A stretch of 32,197 bases of DNA from Hymenobacter persicinus (GTDB lineage: Bacteria; Bacteroidota; Bacteroidia; Cytophagales; Hymenobacteraceae), in the NCBI RefSeq assembly GCF_004167665.1, contig NZ_SEWE01000053.1:1-32197 (forward strand), given 5' to 3'. A program made the translations under genes and the position numbers. This document shows positions 23,900-31,961 of this stretch, in pieces; the first letter of the stretch is position 1; every line of letters starts with the position of its first letter. The notes under the pieces are model-generated. The model was not told where the DNA came from, searched no databases, and saw nothing but the letters and a program-made list of their open reading frames with translations.

Positions 23900-24262
23900 C
23901 TAAGCCAATTCGGGTTGGCCAATGGCGCCCAGGTGAGTGAACTTGAATCCCGTGGCATACTTGAGCCCGTAGCCCATAGTCCGGTCGAAGGCGGCGTGGG
24001 CAAAGAGCATGGTGCCCGCCAGCTGCAGGGCGGGCACAGCCAGCACCAGGCCCAGCAGCCCCACGGCCAGAGCCAGCGCTTTGTGGTGGCCCAGGTTGTA
24101 GCTGGCAGCCCCCAGGCGAGGCCCAGCCAAGTAGCCCAGCATGCTCAGGTCCGGCAAAAACAGGGTGGCCGGAAACACCCACCAAGCGTAGGGAAGGTGG
24201 GCAAAAACGTAACCGGCGGCCAGCAGTTGGGCCAGTTCTTCGAATTTGAGGAGATTTTTCAT
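23900..24262 (-). CDS. DUF4260 membrane protein
   Basis: A 120-residue membrane protein with about four hydrophobic segments (near 8-22, 26-46, 58-80 and 80-100). It shows the family pattern LPDLSMLGYLAGPRLGAASYN (36-56), a helix-breaking H59-H60, then FAHAAFDRTMGYGLKYATGFKFTHLG (87-112) at the end. DUF4260 is a small family of unknown function in Bacteroidota and Firmicutes. The first residues MKNLLKFEEL are the usual start. The Crp/Fnr-type regulator gene lies 81 bases upstream in the same direction and could control it. The stop nearly touches the convergent lipoprotein gene. Confidence 0.88.
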   Translation of the reverse strand: MKNLLKFEELAQLLAAGYVFAHLPYAWWVFPATLFLPDLSMLGYLAGPRLGAASYNLGHHKALALAVGLLGLVLAVPALQLAGTMLFAHAAFDRTMGYGLKYATGFKFTHLGAIGQPELA

Positions 24263-24343
24263 GACGCCGTGAAGCTTGGGTGAGAATATGCTTCAAAGGT
24301 CGGCGCCCGACCGGGCCGGAATCGTTAACAAACGCTAAGAAGT

Positions 24344-24919
24344 TCAGCTGCTCTCAGTCGCCATCCGGGCCCGGATGCGGCTCAGCGACACGGGCGTGAT
24401 GCCCAGGTAAGACGCCACATAGCGCTGCGGAATCCGGGCCATAATCTTGGTTTTGGTACTGGCCAGCAGAGTTTGGTAGCGTTGCTCGGGGCTGAGCAGC
24501 AGCAGCTCCGTCATTCGCTCGTCGGTGCCCAGCAGGTGGTACTCGGCCAGCAGACGCCCAAACCGCTCGTAGACGGGAAACTCGTCGTAGAGCTGCCGCA
24601 GCCGGGCGTACGGGAATACCAGCAGCTCGGTGGGCTCAAGGGCCAGGCGGCTGGGCTGCCCACTCAGGCAACTGCTGTAGGAAGCCATCAGGTGATTTTC
24701 GAAGAAGAAATACGTGGTTATTTCCTCGCCATCGGGGCGCACGTAGTAGAGCCGGCAGGCCCCCGACACGACCAGGGCAATGTCGGAGGCTGGTTCGCCA
24801 ATCCGCGCAAAGTGGGCCTTGCGGGCTAATTTTCGGGGTTGCAGGGACGTTTCCAGCGCGGCCCACTCCGCATCGGTCAGGGGCACGAAGCGCTGGATAT
24901 AAGTGCGTAAAGGATGCAT
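24344..24919 (-). CDS. Crp/Fnr-family transcriptional regulator
   Basis: A 191-residue regulator with an N-terminal cyclic-nucleotide-binding-type beta barrel (about 1-115) and a C-terminal winged helix (about 135-190), including the recognition segment YVASYLGITPVSLSRIRARM (167-186). The conserved barrel motif GEEITTYFF (64-72) is present, but the cAMP-contact RxS signature of E. coli Crp is not seen; Bacteroidota members usually lack it. No cysteine pattern for a Fe-S sensor is visible. The start at 24919 (MHPLRTYIQRF) fits the family; the ATG at 24952 adds 11 residues without conservation. Located 54 bases downstream of the topoisomerase IB gene and 81 bases before DUF4260. Its targets are unknown; autoregulation or control of the DUF4260 gene is possible. 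Confidence 0.92.
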   Translation of the reverse strand: MHPLRTYIQRFVPLTDAEWAALETSLQPRKLARKAHFARIGEPASDIALVVSGACRLYYVRPDGEEITTYFFFENHLMASYSSCLSGQPSRLALEPTELLVFPYARLRQLYDEFPVYERFGRLLAEYHLLGTDERMTELLLLSPEQRYQTLLASTKTKIMARIPQRYVASYLGITPVSLSRIRARMATESS

Positions 24920-24973
24920 GGCAGGCAGCGTGGCGAAGAACTTTCCCCGCAAAAAGCAAAAAACTGCCGGAAC

Positions 24974-26086
24974 CTACACTTCCGCCAGCATGTCGAGCAC
25001 CATGTGCTCGGTGGGCGTCAGCACGTCTTTTTCGGTGGGGTCCACGTCGTGCTTGCGCAGGTAGTCGATGAGCTTGCCGGACTCAAACAGCTCGACAACC
25101 TGGGGGTGAATGTAATACTTGGAGCATACCGTGGGCGTGTTGCCCAGGCCCGCGGCCACGTCTTTGACAGCCTTTTTGAGCACCTTGGCTTTGGGAAGCT
25201 CGGGCTCCTCGCGCAGAATGGCCTCGAGGCAGTCTACCATCTTCACCGTGCCGCCCCAAGTGCGAAAGTCCTTGGCCGAGAGGCTTAGCCCGGTCGTCTC
25301 GTGCAAGTAGCTGTTCACGTCGCCGGACTCCAGCTCGGCCCGGTGTCCGTCGGGGGCGTAGTACTGAAACAGGTGCTGGCCGGGAATTTCCTTGCACTTC
25401 TGCACCATGCGGGCCAGTTTCCGGTCGTGCAGGGTCACATCGTGGGGTACACCTTTCTTGCCCACGAAAGTGAAGCGCACTTCGTCGCCGGCCACCTGCA
25501 CGTGCCGGTCGCGCAGGGTGGTCAGACCGTAGCTCTTGTTTTTCTTGGCATATTCCTTATTGCCGACCCGAATAAAGGACTGGTCCATGAGCGTAAGCAC
25601 CAGGGCCACCACCTTCGCCTTGTCGAGCTGGGGGCGCTTGAGGTCTTTTTGCATCTGCTGGCGCAACTCGGGCAGCTTCTCGCCGAAGGCCCGCAGGCGG
25701 CTGAACTTGGTCAGGCTCCGGGTCTGGTCCCAGGTGGGATGATAGATGTACTGCTTGCGGCCTTTCGCGTCGCGGCCCGTCACCTGCAGGTGGGCATTGG
25801 CCGTGGGCGAAATCCAGACGTCGGTCCAGGCCGGCGGAATCACGAAGCCGCTGATGCGGGCCAGGGTTTTCTCGTCCGTCACCCGGTGGCCCTTGGCATC
25901 AAGAAAGGCGAAGCTACCGTCGGGACCGGCCTGCCGGGTCAGACCGGGCTTGGTGTCGGTGACGTAGCGCAGCCCGGCCAGCTCGGCCTGGCGGGCGGGG
26001 TCCTTGTAGAGTTCGTGGGCTTCTTCCAGGGGCGGAAGCTTTTTCTTTTTGATTTTCAGCCGCGGCTGAGCAGTAGTGGTGGGCAT
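24974..26086 (-). CDS. DNA topoisomerase IB (poxvirus-type)
   Basis: A 370-residue enzyme that relaxes supercoils by transient 3'-phosphotyrosine nicking. Residues 10-25 are a lysine-rich patch (KIKKKKLPP). The N-terminal domain holds GLRYVTDTKPGL and FVIPPAWTDVWISP (81-94), the usual start of bacterial TopIB. The catalytic domain contains R173 (FIRVGNKEYA), YGLTTLR (186-192), K210/K211 (FVGKKGV), R275 (FRTWGG) and the nucleophile Y325 in CSKYYIHP. Length and motifs match bacterial homologues of vaccinia topoisomerase. Start ATG at 26086 (MPTTTAQ) is chosen; the frame is open further, but the added sequence is not conserved. The gene is divergent from the M48 protease across a 324-base region with a perfect hairpin. 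Confidence 0.94.
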   Translation of the reverse strand: MPTTTAQPRLKIKKKKLPPLEEAHELYKDPARQAELAGLRYVTDTKPGLTRQAGPDGSFAFLDAKGHRVTDEKTLARISGFVIPPAWTDVWISPTANAHLQVTGRDAKGRKQYIYHPTWDQTRSLTKFSRLRAFGEKLPELRQQMQKDLKRPQLDKAKVVALVLTLMDQSFIRVGNKEYAKKNKSYGLTTLRDRHVQVAGDEVRFTFVGKKGVPHDVTLHDRKLARMVQKCKEIPGQHLFQYYAPDGHRAELESGDVNSYLHETTGLSLSAKDFRTWGGTVKMVDCLEAILREEPELPKAKVLKKAVKDVAAGLGNTPTVCSKYYIHPQVVELFESGKLIDYLRKHDVDPTEKDVLTPTEHMVLDMLAEV

Positions 26087-26410
26087 GGGGAAGAACAAAG
26101 CGCGGCAGCCGGAGTTGGGCCACGAGCCTTTCTGTACGCAAAAGCGGCCCAAACGGCGAAGCGCGCCCCGGAACTGCCGGCTCAGGAACGGTCGTGGTCG
26201 GGAAAAGCGGGGCGCTGGTCGGCACAATGCGGCCAGCGGCCGACCCGCCGCGGCTAGGCGGTCCTAGCCGCGGTTGGTGGCCCAATTTTGGCCTGGCAGT
26301 AACAGTCGCGGCGCCGGGCCCGTATCGGGGCCGGAGACTTTTGGCACCGTTTTTTCATTGCCGCTTGCCCCGTACCACCCTTTCTTTTCCCTTTTTCTTT
26401 CCACCTACCT
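26087..26410. other. Divergent intergenic region with a perfect hairpin
   Basis: The 324 bases between the topoisomerase IB and M48 protease starts. The notable element is a perfect 11-bp inverted repeat, CCGCGGCTAGG and its complement (26248-26258 and 26263-26273), with a 4-base loop CGGT. It lacks a T run on either strand, so it is not a terminator. The 80 bases before 26411 are pyrimidine-rich on the plus strand. I see no exact promoter match on either strand. Confidence 0.6.
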
Positions 26411-27232
26411 ATGCGTCAGCTACTCTTCAAATCCTTGCTTTTCCTTTCCCTGGCCGCAGGCTCGGCCGCCATGACCGCCTGCTCCAGCGGCGACGGTGAC
26501 GGCGTCCTGCTGTTTTCGGTACAGGACGATATTGCCCTCGGCGACAAGGTGGCCGCCCAGACCGACTCCACTTACCGGGCCAAGGGCCAGCTGCTCGACC
26601 CCAAGGATTCGCGCAACAACCAGGCGTATGCCTACCTGGGCAACGTGGTCAACAAAGTGCTCAACAACTCCTCGGGCCAGCTCCAGCACCGCAACGACTT
26701 CGTCTGGGACGTGAAAATCATCAAGGACGACGCCACGCTGAACGCCTTTGCCTCGCCCGGCGGCCACATTTACGTGTACTCGGGCCTGATCAAGTTTCTG
26801 GACCACGAAGACCAGCTGGCCGGCGTACTGGCCCACGAAATTGCGCACGCTGACCGTCGCCACACCTCCCGCCAGCTCCAGCAGCAGTATGGCATCAGCC
26901 TGCTGCTGAGCCTACTGGGCGGCGACAACCCCAACCAGCTGGCCCAGATTGCCGCCGGCTTGGGGCAGCTCAAGTTCAGCCGCGACTTTGAAAGCGAGGC
27001 CGATATGTACTCGGTCGTTTACCTCAGCGGCACGGATTACGCCTGCGACGGCGCAGCGGGCTTCTTTATCAAGTCGCAGAGCCTGGGCGAGGCCAGCCAG
27101 CCCGTGTTCCTGAGCACTCACCCCAACCCCGACAACCGCATCCAAGCCATCCAGGGCAAGGCCAGCGAGCTTAAATGCCAGGGCAAAACCCAGAACGACA
27201 CCAACCTGGCCGGGCTGAAAAACCTGCTCTAA
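26411..27232 (+). CDS. M48-family periplasmic lipoprotein metalloprotease (BepA/LoiP-like)
   Basis: A 273-residue zinc protease. The signal peptide runs to the lipobox MTAC, giving lipid-anchored C24. The catalytic motif HEIAH (H142, E143, H146) is followed by the third zinc ligand E194 and D198 in ESEAD. The motif SPGGHIYVYSGLI (115-127) upstream and STHPNPDNRI near the end are usual for M48 quality-control proteases such as BepA and LoiP, which degrade misfolded outer-membrane proteins. No TPR domain is present, so it is the short form. The gene is first after the divergent topoisomerase IB and has its own terminator 26 bases after the stop. Substrates are not known. Confidence 0.94.
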   Translation: MRQLLFKSLLFLSLAAGSAAMTACSSGDGDGVLLFSVQDDIALGDKVAAQTDSTYRAKGQLLDPKDSRNNQAYAYLGNVVNKVLNNSSGQLQHRNDFVWDVKIIKDDATLNAFASPGGHIYVYSGLIKFLDHEDQLAGVLAHEIAHADRRHTSRQLQQQYGISLLLSLLGGDNPNQLAQIAAGLGQLKFSRDFESEADMYSVVYLSGTDYACDGAAGFFIKSQSLGEASQPVFLSTHPNPDNRIQAIQGKASELKCQGKTQNDTNLAGLKNLL

Positions 27233-27258
27233 ACCTGGCTGACTCCCAGCTTCCTACG

Positions 27259-27290
27259 AAAGGCCCGCGGCTCCGGCAGCGGGCCTTTTT
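27259..27290 (+). terminator. Rho-independent terminator of the M48 protease gene
   Basis: 10-bp stem AAAGGCCCGC/GCGGGCCTTT (27259-27268 and 27279-27288) with a 10-base loop and five T at the end. Confidence 0.85.
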
Positions 27291-27397
27291 GATGAGTATC
27301 GGATTCGGTTTGCGGCGCATTCTTGGCCGTGCGGGCAACAGTTGGCCGGGTCTTGCGCGTAAGCACTGGGGCCAGCTTTGCTTTCTTTACGCCCACT

Positions 27398-28540
27398 ATG
27401 AATTCCATTCTCAACAAACTTGGGGATTTGACCGAGCGCGCCGACGACCTGATCCTGCGGGTTCGCAACCGCCTGGGCCTGCTGCAGCCCCTGCAGATTG
27501 TAACCTACCGCAGCTACGGCACGCCCACCCGGCTCTACGTCAAGGGCCGCCTGCTCACCGACAAAGGTCTGGGGCAACCCTCGGCCGACGACTCGCGCTG
27601 GCACAACCTGGTGGACATGTACCGCCGGTTCGAGAGCAACGAAATTTCCGGGGCCCAGCTGCTGGTATGCCCTTCCGACGGATCCGAGCACTCCATCGTC
27701 ACGGACGAGGAAGGCTATTTTACCCTGAACCTGGAGCCTGCCTCGCTGCCCGCGCCCGTCGACTTTCTCTGGTACCCGGTGGAAGTGCGGCTGCAGCAGG
27801 TGCCCGCGCCCCTACCCACGCCGGTCGGGCTCAAGGCCACGGCGCCCGTGCTCATTCCGCCCGCCGACGCCGAGTACGGCATTATCAGCGACCTGGACGA
27901 CACCGTGATTCAGACCTCGGCCACCGATTTGCTGCGCATGGCCCGGACGGTGCTGCTGCGCAATGCCCGCTCCCGCCTCCCGTTCAAGGGCGTGGCCGAA
28001 TTTTACCGGGCCCTGCAGTTGGGCCGCAACGGCAAGCGCAACAACCCGTTTTTCTACGTCAGCTCCTCGCCCTGGAACCTGTACGATTTGCTCGACGACT
28101 TCCTGGAGCTCAACCAGATTCCGCCCGGCCCGCTCCTGCTCCGCGACTTTGGCATCGGGGCCCGCAAGTCCAGCTCCCCGTCGAGTCACCACGACCATAA
28201 GCTGCGCGAAATTGACAACCTGCTGCTAACCTACCCGCGGCTGCCCTTCGTGCTCATCGGCGATTCGGGGCAGGAAGACGCCAACATCTACCGCGAGGTA
28301 GTGCGCCGCCACCCGGGCCGCATCCTGGCTATTTACATCCGCGACGTGCTCCGCCCCGACCGGGCCACGCTAGTGGAAAAAGTATCGGAGGAACTGCGCA
28401 ACGATAAAGTGGAAATGCTGCTGGTCCAGGACACGGTGCAGGCTGCCGAGCACGCGGCCAAGTCCGGCCTGATCTTCACCGAAGCCAGTCCCGCCGTCGA
28501 AAACGAAAAGCACAAAGACGAAACCGCCAGGGAAGACTAG
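27398..28540 (+). CDS. App1-like HAD-fold phosphatidate phosphatase family protein (DUF2183)
   Basis: A 380-residue soluble protein. The N-terminal third (1-160) is a beta-rich segment with TYRSYGTPTRLYVKGRLL (36-53), typical of App1 homologues. The catalytic domain starts at DLDDTV (D165, D167), the HAD motif I, followed by the second conserved SSSPWN (222-227) and IGDSGQED (287-294), the motif III/IV acid pair. The yeast App1 protein is a phosphatidate phosphatase; bacterial members have the same DxDxT core but no proven substrate. The start at the ATG at 27398 (MNSILNKLGDL) is used, since the frame upstream to the TTG at 27323 lacks conservation. A bidirectional terminator follows. The last 20 residues are charged and probably disordered. 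Confidence 0.92.
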   Translation: MNSILNKLGDLTERADDLILRVRNRLGLLQPLQIVTYRSYGTPTRLYVKGRLLTDKGLGQPSADDSRWHNLVDMYRRFESNEISGAQLLVCPSDGSEHSIVTDEEGYFTLNLEPASLPAPVDFLWYPVEVRLQQVPAPLPTPVGLKATAPVLIPPADAEYGIISDLDDTVIQTSATDLLRMARTVLLRNARSRLPFKGVAEFYRALQLGRNGKRNNPFFYVSSSPWNLYDLLDDFLELNQIPPGPLLLRDFGIGARKSSSPSSHHDHKLREIDNLLLTYPRLPFVLIGDSGQEDANIYREVVRRHPGRILAIYIRDVLRPDRATLVEKVSEELRNDKVEMLLVQDTVQAAEHAAKSGLIFTEASPAVENEKHKDETARED

Positions 28541-28560
28541 CATCGGCTCCTCCGGTTACT

Positions 28561-28594
28561 AAAAAGCCCCATTGGAAACATCCGACGGGGCTTT
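28561..28594. terminator. Bidirectional terminator between App1-like and NTF2-like genes
   Basis: 8-bp stem AAAGCCCC/GGGGCTTT (28563-28570 and 28587-28594) with a 16-base loop. On the minus strand it is followed by a run of five T (28565-28561), on the plus strand by TTTC. It sits between convergent genes ending at 28540 (+) and 28624 (-), so it can serve both. Confidence 0.75.
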
Positions 28595-28623
28595 CTGGTG
28601 GGCAATACTGCGCTGCTTTACGC

Positions 28624-29061
28624 TTAACTGGAGTGGTCAGCGACAATCACCCACTGGCCTTTGAGGCGGCGAAAAACCAGCAGGAAGTGACCTTCCAGGT
28701 CGCCGGCGGCGGGGCGGCGCAGGTGCCACTTGCCCACGACCTGCGCCACATCGGGGCCCAGGGGCGTGATGCGCAGGTTGGCAAAGTCGAGCTGGCCCAT
28801 GGCGGCGGCATCGGGGTAGCTGCGCTTGTAGTTGTCGAGCGTGGGCTGCCAGCCGTAAGTCAGGCCCCGCTTGCCGATAAACACGAGTGAGTCGGACTGC
28901 CAGTAGCCCTGCATGTAGGCCGCCACGTCGCCGCGGTTCCAGGCGGCGGTCTGCGCCTGCATCACCTGCAGAATGCGCTGGCGCGGGGTCGTAGTCGGTT
29001 TCTGGGCTAAGGCCAGGCTCACCAGCAGGCAACCCACCACAGAGGTAAAAAGTCGTTTCAT
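28624..29061 (-). CDS. Secreted NTF2-like (DUF4440/SnoaL type) protein
   Basis: A 145-residue protein with a signal peptide (MKRLFTSVVGCLLVSLALA, cleavage after A19) and an NTF2-like fold. The N-terminal helix RQRILQVMQAQTAAWNRGD (27-45) with the AWNRGD motif, followed by AYMQGYW and LVFIGKRGL, is typical of DUF4440 members. The C-terminal strand HFLLVFRRLKGQWVIVADHSS closes the cone-shaped fold. These proteins can bind small molecules or serve as enzymes; nothing points to a specific ligand. The gene lies 11 bases downstream of mtgA, so it is probably the second gene of its operon. No catalytic residues can be named. Confidence 0.88.
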   Translation of the reverse strand: MKRLFTSVVGCLLVSLALAQKPTTTPRQRILQVMQAQTAAWNRGDVAAYMQGYWQSDSLVFIGKRGLTYGWQPTLDNYKRSYPDAAAMGQLDFANLRITPLGPDVAQVVGKWHLRRPAAGDLEGHFLLVFRRLKGQWVIVADHSS

Positions 29062-29072
29062 GCGCAGCGGGG

Positions 29073-29813
29073 TTAGTCTTCCAAGATAGCCTGAATATAG
29101 CGCGTGCCGCCCAGCCGCCGCATGTTGCGCATCACCCGCTGCTGCTTGGCGCGGGCCGCGGGCCCGGGGTTGCTGGCCCGAAACCGCAGCGGATTGGGCA
29201 ACACCCCGGCCAGCAGGGCCGCCTCGGCGGGGGAAAGCCGGTCGGCGGGTTTGTGGAAATACCGTTCCGCGGCGGCTTCCACCCCGAAGATACAGTCCCC
29301 CATTTCGGCCACGTTCAGATACATTTCCATAATGCGGCGCTTGCTCCAGAGTAGCTCGATGAGCACCGTAAAGTAGGCTTCGGCGGCCTTGCGCACGTAG
29401 CTGCGGCCGTGCCAGAGAAACACGTTTTTGGCCACCTGCTGCGAAATCGTGCTGCCCCCGACGAGCTTCTTGCCGTTCCAGTTCACTTTCACGGCGTGCT
29501 GCAGGGCGTTGAAATCGAAGCCGTGGTGCTGCAAAAACAGCTGGTCCTCGGCCGCAATCAGGGCCAGCGGCACGTGCGCCGATACCTCATCCAGGCCCTT
29601 GAAATCGTAGCTGATGCGGCGCCCTTCCTCCCGGATACCGTAGTAGCCCTTGCCCACCGGGGCGTGGGCGCGGCGGTCCAGCATCAGCCAGGTGGCCGGC
29701 GGCGAAACCCAGCGGTAGACCAGCACCCAGGCCACTGACGTCAGAAAGAGGGCGGCCAGCACCTGCAGCAGGATGCGCGCCGCCGGCCGAGCGTATTTTT
29801 TGTAATCCGTCAC
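29073..29813 (-). CDS. mtgA: Monofunctional biosynthetic peptidoglycan glycosyltransferase
   Basis: A 246-residue GT51 enzyme that polymerises lipid II into glycan strands at the outer face of the inner membrane. A short basic N-terminus precedes one transmembrane anchor (about 13-33). GT51 motifs: AAEDQLFLQHHGFD (87-100) with the catalytic E89, GGSTISQQVAKNVFL (119-133), the RKAAEAYFTVLIELLWSKRRI helix (141-161) and MEMYLNVAEMG (162-172). No transpeptidase domain, hence MtgA rather than a class A penicillin-binding protein. The frame is open up to 30020, over the divergent gene's start, so I use GTG at 29813; this matches family length and sits about 46 bases after a -7 element at 29866-29873. 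Confidence 0.93.
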   Translation of the reverse strand: MTDYKKYARPAARILLQVLAALFLTSVAWVLVYRWVSPPATWLMLDRRAHAPVGKGYYGIREEGRRISYDFKGLDEVSAHVPLALIAAEDQLFLQHHGFDFNALQHAVKVNWNGKKLVGGSTISQQVAKNVFLWHGRSYVRKAAEAYFTVLIELLWSKRRIMEMYLNVAEMGDCIFGVEAAAERYFHKPADRLSPAEAALLAGVLPNPLRFRASNPGPAARAKQQRVMRNMRRLGGTRYIQAILED

Positions 29814-29865
29814 TGATTTGCTGAAGCTTCGTCGTTGAATTGGGGAGCCCAGGTGGCCCCGGGCG

Positions 29866-29873
29866 CAAAAGTA
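29866..29873 (-). promoter_or_regulatory. -7 element of mtgA
   Basis: TACTTTTG on the minus strand (29873-29866) is an exact TAnnTTTG and has the same sequence as the -7 box of parC. No TTG lies at the usual -33 distance. The predicted transcript would start near 29859, consistent with the GTG start at 29813. Confidence 0.5.
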
Positions 29874-29949
29874 GCGTAAATGTGCCCGCGCCGCCGTATT
29901 CTTCGGGCCCCGCGCCCGGACTTTTCTCCGTTTTAGCTGTTGTGCCTGT

Positions 29950-30585
29950 ATGTCCCGTCTGCTCGCCTTATTTCCGCTCAACCTAGTCGTATTTCCCGGC
30001 GAAAAGCTGAACCTGCACATCTTTGAGCCCCGCTACCGCCAGCTGGTGCGCGACTGTATCGAGTCGGACATCACCTTTGGCATTCCCCCCTACCTCAACG
30101 ACGGAGTAAGCGTGCTGGGCACCGAAATGAAGCTGCTGAGCGTGGAGAAAAGCTACGACAGCGGGGAGCTGGACATCAAAACCAAAGCCCTGGGCGTGTT
30201 CCGCATCCGCGACTTTCACCGGCAGGCCCCGGGCAAGCTCTACGCTGCCGGCCAAATCGAGGATATCCGTGACGACCCGCAGGCCGACGCCGTGCTCAAG
30301 GAGCGCATCACCGGCTACGTGCGCCAGCTCTACGACGCGCTGGGGCTGCGCAAACTATTTCTGGACCTGGCCCCCGACTACCGCATCTACGACGTGGCCC
30401 ACCACCTGGGCTTCACACCCGAGCAGGAATACCAGCTTCTGGAAGCCACCAGTGAGCAGGAGCGCCAGGAAATCGTGGTGGAGCACCTCGAGCACATTCT
30501 GCCCATTGTGCTCGAAACCGAGCGGCTCAAGGACCGGGCCCGGCTCAACGGGCACTTCAAAAACCTGACGCCCCCAAATTTCTAG
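29950..30585 (+). CDS. LON N-terminal-like substrate-binding domain protein
   Basis: A 211-residue soluble protein made of a stand-alone Lon substrate-binding domain (PF02190). It opens with LLALFPLNLVVFPGEKLNLHIFEPRY (4-29), the family's classic start, and ends with a helical bundle (about 110-200). No AAA or protease domain is present. Functions of these solo proteins are unknown; they may work as adaptors. The ATG at 29950 is divergent from mtgA; the 136 bases between the two starts probably hold both promoters. A palindrome ACCCGGCCGGGT lies 1 base after the stop codon (30586-30597), without T run. Confidence 0.9.
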   Translation: MSRLLALFPLNLVVFPGEKLNLHIFEPRYRQLVRDCIESDITFGIPPYLNDGVSVLGTEMKLLSVEKSYDSGELDIKTKALGVFRIRDFHRQAPGKLYAAGQIEDIRDDPQADAVLKERITGYVRQLYDALGLRKLFLDLAPDYRIYDVAHHLGFTPEQEYQLLEATSEQERQEIVVEHLEHILPIVLETERLKDRARLNGHFKNLTPPNF

Positions 30586-30683
30586 ACCCGGCCGGGTGAC
30601 GCGGCAAGGGTGGCCGAGGCGAGTAGTTAGCAGTATGCCGATGAGTTACGTATAGCCTATACTCCTTCGCTACCCTGCTGCCT

Positions 30684-31961
30684 GTGCTACCGTCCTCGTT
30701 TCTGCTGCTGTTTTACGTTGCCACCGCCATTACGGCCCTGCTGGCGGTGTGGCTGCTGTACCGCTACTACCAGGAGCGGCGCTACCGGCGGCAGCCCCAC
30801 GTGGCGCCCTCCCAGCGCGGCTGGGAAGCCCGGCAGCCGGCCCCCGACCTGCCCCTGCGCCACCGCGTGGCCCTCGTCGGCGACCTGGGCGCGGTAGCCA
30901 CCGACGGCACCGACCCGGTGCTGAACCTGCTGCAAAGCTGGATGCAACAGTCCGGGCCCGCCAGCACGGTGGTCGTGCTCGGCGACAACGTGTACCCCAC
31001 CGGGCTACCCGCCCCCGAGCACCCGGGCCGGGCTACGGCCGTGCGCCGCCTCGATGCCCAGCTCGACGCCCTGCGTGCCTATCCGGGCCGGGTGGTGTTT
31101 TTGAGCGGCAACCACGACTGGAACAAAGGCCGGCCCGATGGCTACGCGTATTTGCTGCGCCAAGAAGCCTACGTGCAAGAGCATCTGCCGACGGCCCATT
31201 ACCTGCCCGCCCAGGGCTGCCCGGGGCCCATAACCGTGCAGCTGGCCGACAACCTGCTGCTGGTCGTGCTCAATACCCAGTGGTGGGTGCAGAACGGCCT
31301 CCGCCCCTTGGGAAAAGCCGCCGGCTGCACGGCCATTGATGCCAAGGCCCCTTTTCAGGACCTATACCGGATTCTGGACCAGAACCGCCACCAGCAGATT
31401 GTGGTGGCCGGCCACCACCCGCTGTACTCAAATGCCCTGCACGGGGGAAATTTCACGGCCAAGCAGCACGTTTTTCCGCTCACAGCCGTGCATAAGATGG
31501 CCTACGTGCCCCTGCCGGTGCTGGGCTCCTTCTTCCCACTCTACCGCAAACTCGTCGGGGCTGAGGAGGACATGGCCCACCCCAAGTACCGCAAGATGCG
31601 CCGACGCCTGCTGCGGGTGCTGCACCAGTTTCCCAATGTCATCTACGCGGCGGGCCACGACCACAACCTGCAGTATTTCCATTACCGCCAGGGCCACTAC
31701 CTGGTGAGCGGGGCGGGCAGCAAAACGGCCTTCGTGCAGCCGGGCGGCAAGGCCACCTTTATTCACGAGCACAAGGGCTTTTTCAGCCTCGACTTCTACC
31801 AGAACGGGGAAGTGTGGCTGCGCACCCTTGAACCGGGCGCCGCGGCCGGAGAGCCAGCGCCCGAGGTGTTCCGGGCGCGGCTGCTGCCCGCGGCTACGGC
31901 GCCAGCGGTGGTCAGGCAGCCGGCGTGGGCGGGGTCAGCACCCGCAGGCTCCGCGGAATAA
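30684..31961 (+). CDS. Membrane-anchored calcineurin-like metallophosphoesterase
   Basis: A 425-residue protein starting at GTG (30684); no in-frame ATG lies upstream. A single N-terminal membrane helix (about 4-25) and a basic stretch anchor it. The metallophosphoesterase motifs are GDLG (66-69, D67), GDNVYP (100-105), GNHDW (142-146), GHH (243-245) and GHDHNLQ (324-330). Between them, GCPGPI (178-183), NTQWWVQNG and PLPVLGSFFPLYR (276-288) occur in the metallophosphatase part of large Bacteroidota proteins that continue into a GDWDRH domain and a BamA-like barrel (recollection). Here the enzyme stands alone. The C-terminal 45 residues are A/P rich and overlap the convergent lipid kinase gene by 50 bases. 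Confidence 0.92.
   Translation: MLPSSFLLLFYVATAITALLAVWLLYRYYQERRYRRQPHVAPSQRGWEARQPAPDLPLRHRVALVGDLGAVATDGTDPVLNLLQSWMQQSGPASTVVVLGDNVYPTGLPAPEHPGRATAVRRLDAQLDALRAYPGRVVFLSGNHDWNKGRPDGYAYLLRQEAYVQEHLPTAHYLPAQGCPGPITVQLADNLLLVVLNTQWWVQNGLRPLGKAAGCTAIDAKAPFQDLYRILDQNRHQQIVVAGHHPLYSNALHGGNFTAKQHVFPLTAVHKMAYVPLPVLGSFFPLYRKLVGAEEDMAHPKYRKMRRRLLRVLHQFPNVIYAAGHDHNLQYFHYRQGHYLVSGAGSKTAFVQPGGKATFIHEHKGFFSLDFYQNGEVWLRTLEPGAAAGEPAPEVFRARLLPAATAPAVVRQPAWAGSAPAGSAE

Noticed and set aside
24294..24301. GACCTTTG on the minus strand ahead of DUF4260 as a -7 box
   Set aside because: The first T of TAnnTTTG is missing and the nearest TTTG is 27 bases upstream, outside the usual spacer range.
30586..30597. 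Palindrome ACCCGGCCGGGT after the LON gene stop
   Set aside because: No loop and no T run, so it does not meet the pattern of a terminator; a short GC palindrome is expected by chance in this base composition.
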